Positions 48,970 through 58,175 of a DNA stretch of 64,000 bases are shown here, one piece after another. Every line of letters starts with the position of its first letter. The first letter of the stretch is position 1. The translations under genes were made by a program, and so were the position numbers. The DNA lies in assembly GCF_039535785.1 (NCBI RefSeq), contig NZ_BAAAXV010000012.1, forward strand, positions 310,001-374,000, written 5' to 3'. This stretch comes from Nonomuraea helvata. GTDB taxonomy: Bacteria; Actinomycetota; Actinomycetes; Streptosporangiales; Streptosporangiaceae. The notes beneath the pieces are model-generated. The model saw only the letters and a list, made by a program, of their open reading frames with translations, made no database searches and was not told the origin of the DNA.

Positions 48970-49146
48970 TGCCGCCAGCAGTCCATCACCCTGCACCCCG
49001 ACGACCTCGGCCACCTGGACAAGTTCCGCCAGGACCTCCCCTACCTGACCCCCGCCTGGGCCAGCACCTACCGTGCCGTCCGCGCCAACACCGACGTCTG
49101 GTGGAAGGCCCGGCAGGATTCCAGGGCCACCCCGAGGGCGGGGTGA
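48970..49146 (+). pseudogene. unidentified coding remnant
   Basis: The last 58 codons of an open frame (TLHPDDLGHLDKFRQDLPYL, WASTYRAVRANTDVWWKARQ) look protein-like in composition but have no start or upstream domain. I do not recognise the family. It may be the other end of the element that left the integrase fragment at 46953, which is speculation. Confidence 0.35.
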
Positions 49147-49164
49147 AGATCCCGGCTTTTGCGG

Positions 49165-49201
49165 TTGAGTCTCCCCTGAGGGGAGACGGCAGAGTATGCG
49201 C
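49165..49201 (+). promoter_or_regulatory. MerR-type promoter with 19-bp spacer and palindrome
   Basis: TTGAGT (49165-49170) and CAGAGT (49190-49195) are 19 bp apart, and the spacer carries GTCTCCCC-TGA-GGGGAGAC (49169-49187), a perfect 8-bp inverted repeat. This is the arrangement that MerR proteins activate by DNA distortion. The -10 box lies 6 nt before ATG 49202. Confidence 0.65.
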
Positions 49202-50134
49202 ATGGACGGCGACGTGCTGCTGACGATCGGAGACCTGGCCCGGCGCACCGGGCTCACGGTGAAAGCGATCAGGTTCTACTCCGACCGCGGGCTCGTACCG
49301 CCCACCACCCGCAGTCCCGCTGGCTACCGGTTGTACGACGTCGGCGCGCTGGCCCGGTTGGAGTTCGTGCGCGCGCTGCGCGAGCTGGGGATCGATCTGC
49401 CCACCGTGCAGCGCCTGCTGGAACGCGATCTTCCGGTGGCGCAGGTCGCCGTGGAGTACGCCGAGGCGCTGGACGTGCAGATCCGCATCCTGCGGCTGCG
49501 CCGAGCCGTGCTACGCGCGGTGGCCAGACGGGGATCGACGTTAGAGGAGACGGAACTCATGCACAGGCTCGCCAAACTCTCCAACGAGGAACGCCACCGC
49601 CTCGTCACCGACTTCATCGACGAGGTCTTGGGCGATCTCGACGCCAATCCCGAGTGGGTCGCGATGATGCGCTCGGCCATGCCGGACCTGCCCGACGACC
49701 CTGACCCCGCGCAGGTGGACGCCTGGGTGGAGCTGGCCGAACTGGTTCAGGACCCGCAGTTCCGCGCGGCGGTCCGCCGGCTGGCCGAATACCAGGCGGC
49801 CGAACGCGCCCAGGGCGACACCACGGGGCTGCACCACGAGCTCACCGAGGAGGTCCGCGGCCGAGTCGGCGCGGCGGTGGCCGCGGGCGTGGACCCCGCC
49901 TCGCCGCAGGCGGCCGCCATCGTCGGTGCCCTCGCCACCCGATACGCGCAGACCTTCGGCCGCGCCGACGACGCCAACCTGCGGGACTGGATGCTGGACC
50001 GCCTGCAGGCGGCCGACGAACCGTTCGCCGAGCGTTACCTGCAGCTGCTCGCGGTTATCAATGGCTGGCCGGTGCCGCCGAGCATGGCGCCGCTGTTCAG
50101 CTGGTTCATTCAGGCCCTGCGTGCGGGTCGGTGA
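49202..50134 (+). CDS. MerR-family transcriptional regulator
   Basis: A 310-residue regulator. The HTH (LLTIGDLARRTGLTVKAIRFYSDRGLVPP) is followed by an antiparallel coiled coil and a large C-terminal domain (ERHRLVTDFIDEVLGDLD, FAERYLQLLAVINGWP). It has a TTA codon at 49541-49543. ATG 49202 fits a leaderless transcript; ATG 49196 is two codons earlier in frame. It probably activates its own promoter and once controlled the broken transporter gene downstream. Confidence 0.86.
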   Translation: MDGDVLLTIGDLARRTGLTVKAIRFYSDRGLVPPTTRSPAGYRLYDVGALARLEFVRALRELGIDLPTVQRLLERDLPVAQVAVEYAEALDVQIRILRLRRAVLRAVARRGSTLEETELMHRLAKLSNEERHRLVTDFIDEVLGDLDANPEWVAMMRSAMPDLPDDPDPAQVDAWVELAELVQDPQFRAAVRRLAEYQAAERAQGDTTGLHHELTEEVRGRVGAAVAAGVDPASPQAAAIVGALATRYAQTFGRADDANLRDWMLDRLQAADEPFAERYLQLLAVINGWPVPPSMAPLFSWFIQALRAGR

Positions 50135-50274
50135 GGTCGCTCTCCAACCTTGGGTGCCGCCAGTATCTGCTCACGACGACGGCAGCTGCAGGCGATATCC
50201 GGACGGCAGGGTGAGGGCTTCGCCGATGACGAGCCTGCTCTCCGGGAGGTGGGCCGCGCTCGCCCGGTCCAGGT

Positions 50275-50783
50275 CGGGGCCCGTACGCCAGCGTCGGCAT
50301 GACGATGCAGAACTTCGTCCTCGTCGTGCAGAACGCCGTCCCCCTCAAGGACATCGGCGCGGCCGGCTCCACGGTCGCCTTCTTCCGCTCCCTGGGCGGC
50401 ATATCGGCGTCTCCGTCCTCGGCGCCGTCCTGGCCCGCCACGTCAGCAGCCAGATCGCCCACGGCCTCACCGCCGCGGACCTTTCCACCTCGGGCCTCGA
50501 CGACGGCGGCCTGACCGCCGGCGCGCTGCCGCCCGCCGCCCAGGAGATCGTCCGGATGGCCTACGGTGACGCCACCGGGCTCGTCTTCGTCATCTGCGCC
50601 GCCGTCGCCGCCGTCCTGCTCGAGCCGGTCACCCTCCGTACCAGCCTCGACAAACCCGACGTGGCCCGATCGGCGGCCATCGCCGCCGAAGCCGCGCTCG
50701 GAACCCCCACCTTTGATCAGACCACCATCGCCCCGGCATCGAACCGGGCGGGTCCGCTGCCTCGCCACGAGCGCTCAGCTTGA
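50275..50783 (+). pseudogene. MFS (DHA2-type) efflux transporter remnant
   Basis: The last third of a DHA2 transporter is visible in two frames. Up to about 50400, QNFVLVVQNAVPLKDIGAAG with STVAFFRSLGG; from about 50403, IGVSVLGAVLARHVSSQIAH and onward to the stop at 50783. The frame change at 50400-50403 and the loss of the first ten or so helices make it non-functional. Confidence 0.75.
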
Positions 50784-50838
50784 TCCGCTGCTTCTGGTCG
50801 CACGTACGAGATCGGCCGCCCGGCCGGCACGCGACCGA

Positions 50839-52062
50839 TCAGCAGACGCCGGCCGTGGTGGGCGACGGCGGGTAGTCGTCGACGGTCATGGAGTTGTACA
50901 GGCGTGCGCTCTTGGTGGTGAGGCGGAGGAGGGCGCGGCTGGGCCCCGCGGGCAGGGCGGAGATCAGGCGGGCGCCCTGGGCCAGCCCCGAGACGCCGAG
51001 ACGGGACGTGGGGATCAGGGTCTTCGCCGCGCTGAGCGCGACCGCGCGGCTGCCGCGCACGTGCTCGGCCATCGCGCGCTCGTAGGCGGGGAAGGCGCGC
51101 TCGTGGTCGCCGCCCGCCCGCGCCAGCTCCCCGGCCAGGACGTACGCGCCGACGACGGCCAGGGTGGTGCTGCCGCCGACGGCCGGGCCGGGGCAGTAGC
51201 CCGCGTCGCCGACGAGCGTCACCCTCCCCCGCGACCAGGTGTCCATGCGGAGCTGGGTGATCGAGTCGAAGTAGAACGCCGGGGTGCGCTCGAGCTCGTC
51301 CAGCCAGCGGTCCACGTCGGCGTGCAGGCCGTCGAACGCGCCGCGCAGCAGCTCCTTCTGCCGGGGCACGTCGCGGTGGTGGTAGTCCAGCTCGCGCTCG
51401 CTCCGGAACAGGAACAACGCCCGCGCGTCGCCGAGGTGCCGCGCGCCGTACACGCCGGCCGTGCGGCCGACGCCCACGTGGATGAGGAGCTCACGGTCGA
51501 GGCCGGAGGTGTTGGGCACGGTGAGCACCCCGAGGTAGGCCCCGGCGAAGGCGCTGAAGCGGGACTCCTCGCCGAAGACGAGGCGGCGCACGTTGGAGTG
51601 CAGCCCGTCCGCGCCGACGACGAGGTCGAAGCGGCGCGGCGCGGCGTTCTCGAACCGCACCTGGCCGTCGGGCGAGATCTCGGTGATCGAGTCGCCGAAG
51701 ACGTACTCGACGTCGTCGCACGCGGCGTCGTAGTAGATCTCGCTCAGGTCGTCGCGCATGATCTCGACGTGCCGGTCGGAGGTGGCGCTGAAGATCTTGG
51801 AGAGGTTCACCCGGACGGGACGCCGCGCGCCCTCCCGGCAGAGGGTCATCCGTTTCGTGCCGGTGGCCCGCTCCTCGACGCGCGGGAGGACGCCCATCTT
51901 CTCCGAGATGTCCATCGCGGGCCGGAACAGGTCGACCGCGTGGCCGCCGGTCTTGCGCAGGGCCGGCGCGCGCTCGACGACGGTGACGGAGAAGCCGTGC
52001 CTGGTGAGCCAGTACGCCAGCACCGGACCGGCGACGCTGGCGCCGGAGATGAGGATCCGCAT
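50839..52062 (-). CDS. FAD-dependent monooxygenase
   Basis: A 407-residue PHBH-fold flavoenzyme. GASVAGPVLAYWLTRHG binds ADP, VVGADGLHSNVRRLVFG is the DG motif near 160, and GDAGYCPGPAVGGSTTLA the GD motif near 285. The family hydroxylates aromatic or polyketide substrates; the specific one is unknown. AAGGAG precedes ATG 52062. It lies 12 bp downstream of the alpha/beta hydrolase gene, forming an operon. Confidence 0.88.
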   Translation of the reverse strand: MRILISGASVAGPVLAYWLTRHGFSVTVVERAPALRKTGGHAVDLFRPAMDISEKMGVLPRVEERATGTKRMTLCREGARRPVRVNLSKIFSATSDRHVEIMRDDLSEIYYDAACDDVEYVFGDSITEISPDGQVRFENAAPRRFDLVVGADGLHSNVRRLVFGEESRFSAFAGAYLGVLTVPNTSGLDRELLIHVGVGRTAGVYGARHLGDARALFLFRSERELDYHHRDVPRQKELLRGAFDGLHADVDRWLDELERTPAFYFDSITQLRMDTWSRGRVTLVGDAGYCPGPAVGGSTTLAVVGAYVLAGELARAGGDHERAFPAYERAMAEHVRGSRAVALSAAKTLIPTSRLGVSGLAQGARLISALPAGPSRALLRLTTKSARLYNSMTVDDYPPSPTTAGVC

Positions 52063-52074
52063 GAGCACATCTCC

Positions 52075-52917
52075 TTAGTGGATCGCGCTGAAGGCAAGAA
52101 GGGCCGCGGCGGTCCGCGGCGGATCCTCGAGCATCGGTGAGTGTCCAAGGCCGGGCAGCAACTCGACTTTCGCGCCCGGAACGGCGTGATAGTCGGCGGC
52201 GGATGAGGATCGCCATCTCCGGTCGTCCGCACCGAAGATCACCAGCAGTGGCTTGCCAAGAGTCGCCAGCCGGTCCGGGAGCGGCCGCTGCTCCATGTAG
52301 TCGCGGGTGGCCTGCATCGTCGTGGTGAGCGTGTGGGGGGTCATGTGGCGTACCTCGTCCAGGAGCTCTTGCGGGACCTCGTAGCCCGCGCGGCTGAAAG
52401 CGGTGCCGGCGAGCCGGCGGAGCTGCTCGTCGCTCGGCGGCCACTGCGAGAGTTCGATGGCGGCGGACCCTGATGGGATGAAGGCGTCCAGGTTGGGTCC
52501 GGTGTTGACGAGCGCGAGCGCGGTCACCAGGTCGGAGCGCTGTTCGGCGAGTGCGGTGGCGACCGCGCCGCCGCTGGAATGGCCGACCACGACGGCGTGC
52601 TCGACGCCGAGCCGGTCCAGCGCCATGCCGACCCGGCGTGCCTGTTCGGGGGTCGCGTAGCTGGGGCCGGCCGGTTTGGCCGACCGGCCGTGCCCGAGCA
52701 GGTCGATCCGGATGACGCGATGGGACCTGGTCAGCAGCGGGACCAGCGGGTCCCACGAGCGGGTCGAGGAGGCGGACCCGTGGATGAGCAGGAGTGCGGG
52801 GGCGTCACGGGGGCCGTCTTCGCACACGTAGATGTCGCCGTCGTCCAGGGGCAGGGTCGAATGCTCAGTGGCCTCGGGGCCGCCATTCACGCGCGGCCCG
52901 TCGTCAGGAATGGTCAT
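52075..52917 (-). CDS. alpha/beta hydrolase
   Basis: A 280-residue canonical alpha/beta hydrolase. LLLIHGSASSTRSWDPLV holds the oxyanion region, VVGHSSGGAVATA the nucleophile Ser (about 120), FGADDRRW the Asp and GLGHSPMLEDP the His. It may act on the product of the downstream monooxygenase; the substrate is unknown. It lies 85 bp downstream of the LysR gene on the same strand. Confidence 0.88.
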   Translation of the reverse strand: MTIPDDGPRVNGGPEATEHSTLPLDDGDIYVCEDGPRDAPALLLIHGSASSTRSWDPLVPLLTRSHRVIRIDLLGHGRSAKPAGPSYATPEQARRVGMALDRLGVEHAVVVGHSSGGAVATALAEQRSDLVTALALVNTGPNLDAFIPSGSAAIELSQWPPSDEQLRRLAGTAFSRAGYEVPQELLDEVRHMTPHTLTTTMQATRDYMEQRPLPDRLATLGKPLLVIFGADDRRWRSSSAADYHAVPGAKVELLPGLGHSPMLEDPPRTAAALLAFSAIH

Positions 52918-53002
52918 GAGCCCACTGTCGCCGCCGGCGCGTGCCGGCGGATTGGACAAATGTTCCCCGCCCTCGTCCAAGAACGCGGGTTTCGCACGGC
53001 GG

Positions 53003-53962
53003 CTACGCCGATCCCGGATCCCATGCGCCACCTGCGGCGGTGGCAGGACTCGCGGCCATGTGGCCGGCTCGGGCGGCGATGTCGGCCACAGCCTGTACGG
53101 CGCTGCGGACGGCGGGAATCTGGTCGGCCTCGCGATGGTGAACGAGGTACAGGACTCTCGGCCGTACCCCCGCGGCCGGGCGCACGGCGACGCCCGGGTC
53201 GCGGGCCGCGTCGAGCGCCAGTTGAGGAAGCAGCCCGACGGCCAACCCACGGGCGATGAGCGCCTGCGTCAGCACATAGTCGTCCGTGCCGTGACGGATG
53301 TCCGGCGTGAAACCCGCTGACTCGCACGCCTGGCGAAGGTGGTCTGTGCAGCGTTCGCAACCTCCGGTCCATTTGTCCTGTGCCAGCTCCCGCAGGTGCA
53401 GCGGTACATCCGACGGTTGCGCGCACGGATGCGAACGGGGCAGCACGAGCCGCAGCGGATCCTCGCCGATCGGCATCCGCACCATTTCGTCGGTGCCGGC
53501 CGGTCTCTCCCCGGCGTGACCGAACGTCAGGGCGACGTCCACGTCGCCGGCGGCGAGCAGGTCGAGGGCCTGCGGGGGCTCGGCCTCGCGCAGGCGTACG
53601 TCGAGATGCGGATGCCGCTGGGCGAGCAGGCTCATCGCGGCGGGGACCACGGTCGCTCCCGCCGAGGGGAACGCGGCCAGCCGCACGGTGCCCGCCCGCA
53701 GATGGACCAGCGCTTCGAGCTCTTCGGTCGCGGCCTGCATGCGGGCGGCGATGGCGTCGGCGTGACGGAGCAGCGCCTGTCCCGCCTCCGTGAGCTGGAC
53801 ACCGCGTGGCCGGCGCAGCACAAGGGGGGTGCCCGCCTGACGTTCGAGGTGGCGTAGATGCTGACTGACCGCCGGCTGGGTCCAGCCGAGCGACCGGGCG
53901 GCGCCGCCGATCGACCTGGTACGGGCGATTTCCCGGAAAATCAGCAGCCTCTGGACGTCCAT
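53003..53962 (-). CDS. LysR-family transcriptional regulator
   Basis: A 319-residue regulator: MDVQRLLIFREIARTRSIGG, WTQPAVSQHLRHLERQAG at the N-terminus and a substrate-binding domain from about residue 95. It may control the hydrolase-monooxygenase operon downstream on the same strand or the divergent racemase-family gene. The ATG at 53962 is standard for the family. A CTTGGC/GCCAAG repeat lies in the divergent spacer. Confidence 0.88.
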   Translation of the reverse strand: MDVQRLLIFREIARTRSIGGAARSLGWTQPAVSQHLRHLERQAGTPLVLRRPRGVQLTEAGQALLRHADAIAARMQAATEELEALVHLRAGTVRLAAFPSAGATVVPAAMSLLAQRHPHLDVRLREAEPPQALDLLAAGDVDVALTFGHAGERPAGTDEMVRMPIGEDPLRLVLPRSHPCAQPSDVPLHLRELAQDKWTGGCERCTDHLRQACESAGFTPDIRHGTDDYVLTQALIARGLAVGLLPQLALDAARDPGVAVRPAAGVRPRVLYLVHHREADQIPAVRSAVQAVADIAARAGHMAASPATAAGGAWDPGSA

Positions 53963-53975
53963 GCCATAAGTATTG

Positions 53976-53992
53976 CTTGGCGGTCGGCCAAG
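53976..53992. promoter_or_regulatory. CTTGGC-N5-GCCAAG inverted repeat
   Basis: A perfect 6-bp inverted repeat 14 bp upstream of the LysR start, in the spacer shared with the racemase-family gene. Position and symmetry fit a LysR binding site. Confidence 0.45.
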
Positions 53993-54038
53993 AAAGCCAG
54001 GACTACCTATGAGCCGGGCGGCCCGGCACGCTGGTGCC

Positions 54039-54755
54039 ATGATGCGAACCATCGGGCTGATCGGCGGCATGAGCTGGGAATCCTCCGCCGAGTACTATCG
54101 GCTGCTGAACGAGGAGGCGCGACAGCGGCTGGGCGGGCACCACTGCGCCAGGAGCGTGCTGGTGACCGTCGACTTCGCCGAGATCGAGGCCATGCAGCGC
54201 AGCGGGGAGTGGGAACGCGCCGGGCTGCTCCTCGCCGAGTCGGCCAAGAGCCTGGAGCAGGCGGGCGCGGACATGGTGCTGCTGTGCACGAACACCATGC
54301 ACCGGGTCGCCGACCAGATCGAGGCGGCGATCAACGTGCCTTTCGTGCATCTCGTCGACGCGACGGCGCGCCGCGTCGCCGCCGCGGGGCTCACCACGGT
54401 GGGGCTGCTGGCCACCCGGTTCACGATGGAGATGGACTTCTACCGCTCCCGTATGCGACAGCACGGTGTGGAGATCGTGGTCCCGGACGAACCGGACCGC
54501 ACGCTCGTCCACGACGTGATCTATCAGGAGCTCACGCAGAACCGGGTCGAAAGCTCCTCTCGCGAGGAGTATCGCCGCATCATCGCCGAGCTCGCGGGAC
54601 GAGGTGCTCAGGCGGTGATCCTTGGATGCACCGAGATCACGCTGCTGATCGGGCCAGGAGACAGCTCGTTGCCGGTGTTCGATTCCACCCGCATCCATGT
54701 CGAGACGGCCGTCGACCTGGCCCTGCACGCCGAACCCGATCCAGCCACGAAGTGA
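54039..54755 (+). CDS. aspartate/glutamate racemase family protein
   Basis: A 238-residue Asp/Glu racemase fold. MRTIGLIGGMSWESSAEYYR is the family N-terminus. The two catalytic cysteines are Cys83 in LLCTNTMH and a second in GCTEI near 195. It is PLP-independent and would racemise acidic amino acids or act on related acids. The start is ATG 54039 or 54042. It diverges from LysR and converges with the amidase gene. Confidence 0.88.
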   Translation: MMRTIGLIGGMSWESSAEYYRLLNEEARQRLGGHHCARSVLVTVDFAEIEAMQRSGEWERAGLLLAESAKSLEQAGADMVLLCTNTMHRVADQIEAAINVPFVHLVDATARRVAAAGLTTVGLLATRFTMEMDFYRSRMRQHGVEIVVPDEPDRTLVHDVIYQELTQNRVESSSREEYRRIIAELAGRGAQAVILGCTEITLLIGPGDSSLPVFDSTRIHVETAVDLALHAEPDPATK

Positions 54756-54867
54756 AAGAGCAGATCGAGGGACGAACTGAACCCTCCGGTCAGAGGCGGT
54801 CCGCAGCGTTGCCCGCCATCACCCGGTCAACGCTGCGGACCGTGCCGCAGAAAGCGCCCGGCGCCTG

Positions 54868-56286
54868 TCAGAGGTTTCCGGCGAAGACCGGCGGGACGCG
54901 CTCCTTCCATGGCATGGCCTGCTCCAGGTGAGCGGCGATCCGGAACAGCAGGTCCTCCCGTCCGTAGGCGGCGACGATCTGCACGCCGATCGGCAGCCCG
55001 TTCTCGCTGTGGGCGAGGGGAAGGCTGATCGCCGGTGAGCCGGTGACGTTGAACACCGGAGTGAACGGCCCGTACTCGGCCAGCGACTCCAGCCAGCTCG
55101 TCAGGGTGTGGCCGGGATCGTCGAACCGCAGGGTGCCGTGCGGGGCCGGTAGCCGGCCCAGTGTCGGGGTGATGAGCAGGTCGTACTCGGCGAAGAACGC
55201 GCCCACCGACCGGCTCACCCGGTTCTGCGCGTCGAACGCGGCCAGCATGTCCAGCCCGCTGTACTCCCTGGCCGCCGCCAGGAAGCGCCGGGAGACGGCC
55301 TCCATCCGGGACTCGTCGGGTATCCGTGGAGCCAGCAGCAGCGTGGCGGCGATCGCGACCGCCTCGCACACCCAGGCCCGCATGACGGCCTCCCAATCGA
55401 CGACCGGGCTCGCCTCGGCGACGGTGTGTCCCGCCTGCTCCAGCACCCGGCCGACCCGGATCGCCGCCGCGGCCACCTCGGGATCGACCGGCGTCCCCGC
55501 CCAGGCTTCGGTGGTCACCGCCACCCGCAACCGGCCGGGGTCGGCCCCGATCTCCTCCGCGTACGCCCGGCGCGGTGGCGGCGCGGTGTACTTGTCGCCG
55601 ATCCCCGGCCCCTGGACGGCGTCCAGCAGGTGAGCGGCGTCGCGGACGGTGCGCGTCAGCGCGAACTCGTAGGACATGCCGAGTATCGGCTCCCCCGCAT
55701 CGGGGCCGGGCGTGATCCGGCCCCGGCTCGGTTTGAGACCGACCAGGCCGCAGCAGGAAGCCGGGACGCGGATGGAGCCGGCACCGTCGCTGGCGTGCGC
55801 GACGGGCACAGCGCCCGCGGCGACCAGAGCGGCGGCGCCGCCGCTCGACCCGCCTACGCCCCTGTCCAGGTCCCATGGGTTGCGTGCCGGGCCGTACCTG
55901 AGGGGTTCGGTGGCGAAGCTGACGCACAGCTCCGGCACGGTGGTCAGGCCCAAGGTGACCAGGCCGGCAGCACGGAAGCGGGTCATCAGATCGGTGTCGC
56001 GCCAGGCGACGACGCCCGGCAGGGCGCGGCTTCCCAGGGTGAACGGCACCCCTTCGGCCACCGGCCCGTGGTCCTTGATCAGGAAGGGCACCCCGGACAG
56101 CGGCCCGTCGGCCGCGTGAGCGAGCGCCGGGGAGAACAGCGGCAGCGCCAGGCCGTTCACTCTGGCGTTGGCCGCTTCCAGCGCCTGCCGGGCGGTGGCC
56201 TCGACCTCGTCGGCGGTGACCTCGCCCGCCCTGATCAGGTCGCGGATGCCGACAGCGTCATACCTCGCGTACTCGTGAATTTTCAC
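54868..56286 (-). CDS. amidase signature family enzyme
   Basis: A 472-residue amidase. The Ser-cisSer-Lys triad is present: Lys in FLIKDHGP (about 75), cis-Ser in GGSSGGAAAL (about 147) and nucleophile Ser in DGAGSIRVPAS (about 172). It hydrolyses amide bonds of unknown substrate. The start is GTG 56286 with AAAGGA upstream. Confidence 0.9.
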   Translation of the reverse strand: MKIHEYARYDAVGIRDLIRAGEVTADEVEATARQALEAANARVNGLALPLFSPALAHAADGPLSGVPFLIKDHGPVAEGVPFTLGSRALPGVVAWRDTDLMTRFRAAGLVTLGLTTVPELCVSFATEPLRYGPARNPWDLDRGVGGSSGGAAALVAAGAVPVAHASDGAGSIRVPASCCGLVGLKPSRGRITPGPDAGEPILGMSYEFALTRTVRDAAHLLDAVQGPGIGDKYTAPPPRRAYAEEIGADPGRLRVAVTTEAWAGTPVDPEVAAAAIRVGRVLEQAGHTVAEASPVVDWEAVMRAWVCEAVAIAATLLLAPRIPDESRMEAVSRRFLAAAREYSGLDMLAAFDAQNRVSRSVGAFFAEYDLLITPTLGRLPAPHGTLRFDDPGHTLTSWLESLAEYGPFTPVFNVTGSPAISLPLAHSENGLPIGVQIVAAYGREDLLFRIAAHLEQAMPWKERVPPVFAGNL

Positions 56287-56486
56287 GGAAAGTCCTTTCG
56301 ATCACAGATGGAAGTGCTGCATGACAGCGGGGGCGACGCGCTCCGTGGCGCGTCCCCTGTCAGTGATCGAAGTGCTTCTACGCTCGGTACATCACGGCCC
56401 ATGCTCGCAGCGGCCGTGCCCCGCCGTCGACCGAATTTCCCGTCAGCGAGTGGACTCGCGGGCCTTCAGCTCGAAGGGCGCGGTGT
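56287..56486. other. spacer between amidase and LacI remnant
   Basis: I see no gene. It is probably decayed 3' sequence of the LacI-type regulator whose fragment follows, because the recognisable frame breaks near 56487. Confidence 0.35.
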
Positions 56487-56612
56487 ACTCGGCACGGCCG
56501 GCCCGATGACGCCGGTCCGCCCGGATCTGAGGGTCCGGGCGGAGACGTTGACGCGGTAGCCCGACTGGCGGACCGCCTTCATCACCGGGCGGCGGACCTG
56601 ATCGCTGACTCC
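56487..56612 (-). pseudogene. LacI-family regulator fragment
   Basis: The frame GVSDQVRRPVMKAVRQSGYR then VNVSARTLRSGRTGVIGPAVP is the end of the LacI HTH and the hinge leading into the sugar-binding domain. The first HTH helices and nearly all of the ligand domain are gone. It lies just downstream of the GH51 gene on the same strand and was probably its regulator. Confidence 0.7.
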
Positions 56613-56640
56613 GGCCCGGCCGTTTCATGGGCGGAGGCGC

Positions 56641-58158
56641 TCACGCGAGGCGCCCCTCCACGGTGACGAAGGAGTGTGCGGGCAGGTGGACCCGAAGTCC
56701 GGAGGCGGTGGGCGTGACCTGCTGGTGGGAGCGGGGCGCGACGGCGTCGGGCGCCTCGGGCGTGTTGTGGGTCTGCGGCTTGTCGGCGGTCAGGATGCGG
56801 GCGCGGACGTCGGCCACCGCGCCGCCACGCAGGTCCAGGTCCACGTCGATCGGCTCGGCCGCGTCCAGGTTGGACAGCGAGACGAGCACACGCCCGTCCT
56901 TGCGGCTGGCCGAGACCGAGACGGTCTGCAACGTCTCACGGGTGGGCACCCCCGCGGGGAGGTCGACCCGCAGCGAGGCCGCGTCCTGGTGACCCTTGTT
57001 CATCTCGAACACGTGGTACGTCGGCGTCAGCACGAGCGCGCCCGAGTCGGGATCGGTGAGGATCATGGCCTGGAGCACGTTCACCGTCTGGGCGATGTTG
57101 GCCATCACCAGCCGGTCGGCGTGCCGGTGGAAGATGTCGAAATGCACGCCGGCCACCAGCGCGTCACGCAGGGTGTTCTGCTGGTAGAGGAAGCCGGGAT
57201 TGGTGCCGGGCTCGACGTTCCACCACGTGCCCCACTCATCCACGACCAGGCCCACGTTCTTGCCCGGGTCGTAGCAGTCCATCACGTTGGAGTGCCGGGT
57301 GATCAGCTCGTCGATCCGCGCGGCCTGGACCAGCGTCCGGTAGTAGTCCCCGGTGTCGAACACCGTCGCGTCGCCCTTGTCCTGCCAGGTACCCGGGATC
57401 GTGTAGTAGTGCAGCGAGAGCGCCTGGTAGAAGGGCTGGGGCCGGTAGGCGCAGCCCAGGTCGCCGAGCTGCTTCATCAGCGTCTCGGTCCAGGCATAGT
57501 CATCGGAGTTCGCCCCGGCGGCGATGCGGTACAACTTGTTCTCACCGTGATCACGGCAGTACGTGCCGAACCGGCGCGCCTCATGAGCGTACTGCCCGGC
57601 GGTCATGTGCCCGCCACAGCCCCACGCCTCGTTGCCCAGCCCCCAAAAACGCACCCGCCACGGCTCGTCCCGCCCATGGGCCTTACGCAGCCGCACCATC
57701 GGCGAGTCACCCTCACGGGTGAGGTACTCCACCCAGTCGCTCATCTCCCTGACCGTGCCGGACCCGACATTGCCGCTGATGTACGGCTCAGCGCCGAGCA
57801 ACTCGCACAGGGCCATGAACTCGTGCGTCCCGAAGTGGTTGTTCTCCTCGACGTTGCCCCAGTGCGTGTTCACCATCGCCGGACGCCGATCCTTCGGCCC
57901 CACCCCGTCCATCCAGTGGTACTCATCGGCGAAACAACCACCCGGCCAGCGCAGATTCGGGATGTTCAGCGCGCGCAACGCCTCCACCACATCCAGCCGG
58001 ATCCCGCCCGCGTTCGGGATGTCACTGTCCTCGCCCACGTAGAACCCGCCATAGACGCACCGGCCCAGATGCTCGGCGAAATGACCGTACAGATGCCGAC
58101 TGATCAACGGACCCTCGACATCGACATTGACGATGGCGGGCACGACGACGTTACTCAT
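56641..58158 (-). CDS. abfA: alpha-L-arabinofuranosidase, GH51
   Basis: A 505-residue GH51 enzyme that releases L-arabinose from arabinan or arabinoxylan oligosaccharides. The acid/base Glu177 is in WGLGNEAWG and the nucleophile Glu308 in VVDEWGTWW; the RWPGGCFADEYHW motif lies near 70-82. No signal peptide is seen, so it acts in the cytoplasm on imported oligosaccharides. AAGGG lies about 9 nt before the ATG. A long operator is upstream, and the only nearby regulator is a dead LacI fragment. Confidence 0.92.
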   Translation of the reverse strand: MSNVVVPAIVNVDVEGPLISRHLYGHFAEHLGRCVYGGFYVGEDSDIPNAGGIRLDVVEALRALNIPNLRWPGGCFADEYHWMDGVGPKDRRPAMVNTHWGNVEENNHFGTHEFMALCELLGAEPYISGNVGSGTVREMSDWVEYLTREGDSPMVRLRKAHGRDEPWRVRFWGLGNEAWGCGGHMTAGQYAHEARRFGTYCRDHGENKLYRIAAGANSDDYAWTETLMKQLGDLGCAYRPQPFYQALSLHYYTIPGTWQDKGDATVFDTGDYYRTLVQAARIDELITRHSNVMDCYDPGKNVGLVVDEWGTWWNVEPGTNPGFLYQQNTLRDALVAGVHFDIFHRHADRLVMANIAQTVNVLQAMILTDPDSGALVLTPTYHVFEMNKGHQDAASLRVDLPAGVPTRETLQTVSVSASRKDGRVLVSLSNLDAAEPIDVDLDLRGGAVADVRARILTADKPQTHNTPEAPDAVAPRSHQQVTPTASGLRVHLPAHSFVTVEGRLA

Positions 58159-58175
58159 GAGGGGCGACCCTTCAC

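Noticed and set aside
50839..54755. A biosynthetic gene cluster
   Set aside because: Monooxygenase, hydrolase, LysR and racemase-family genes are present, but no polyketide, peptide or terpene core enzyme is in the window.
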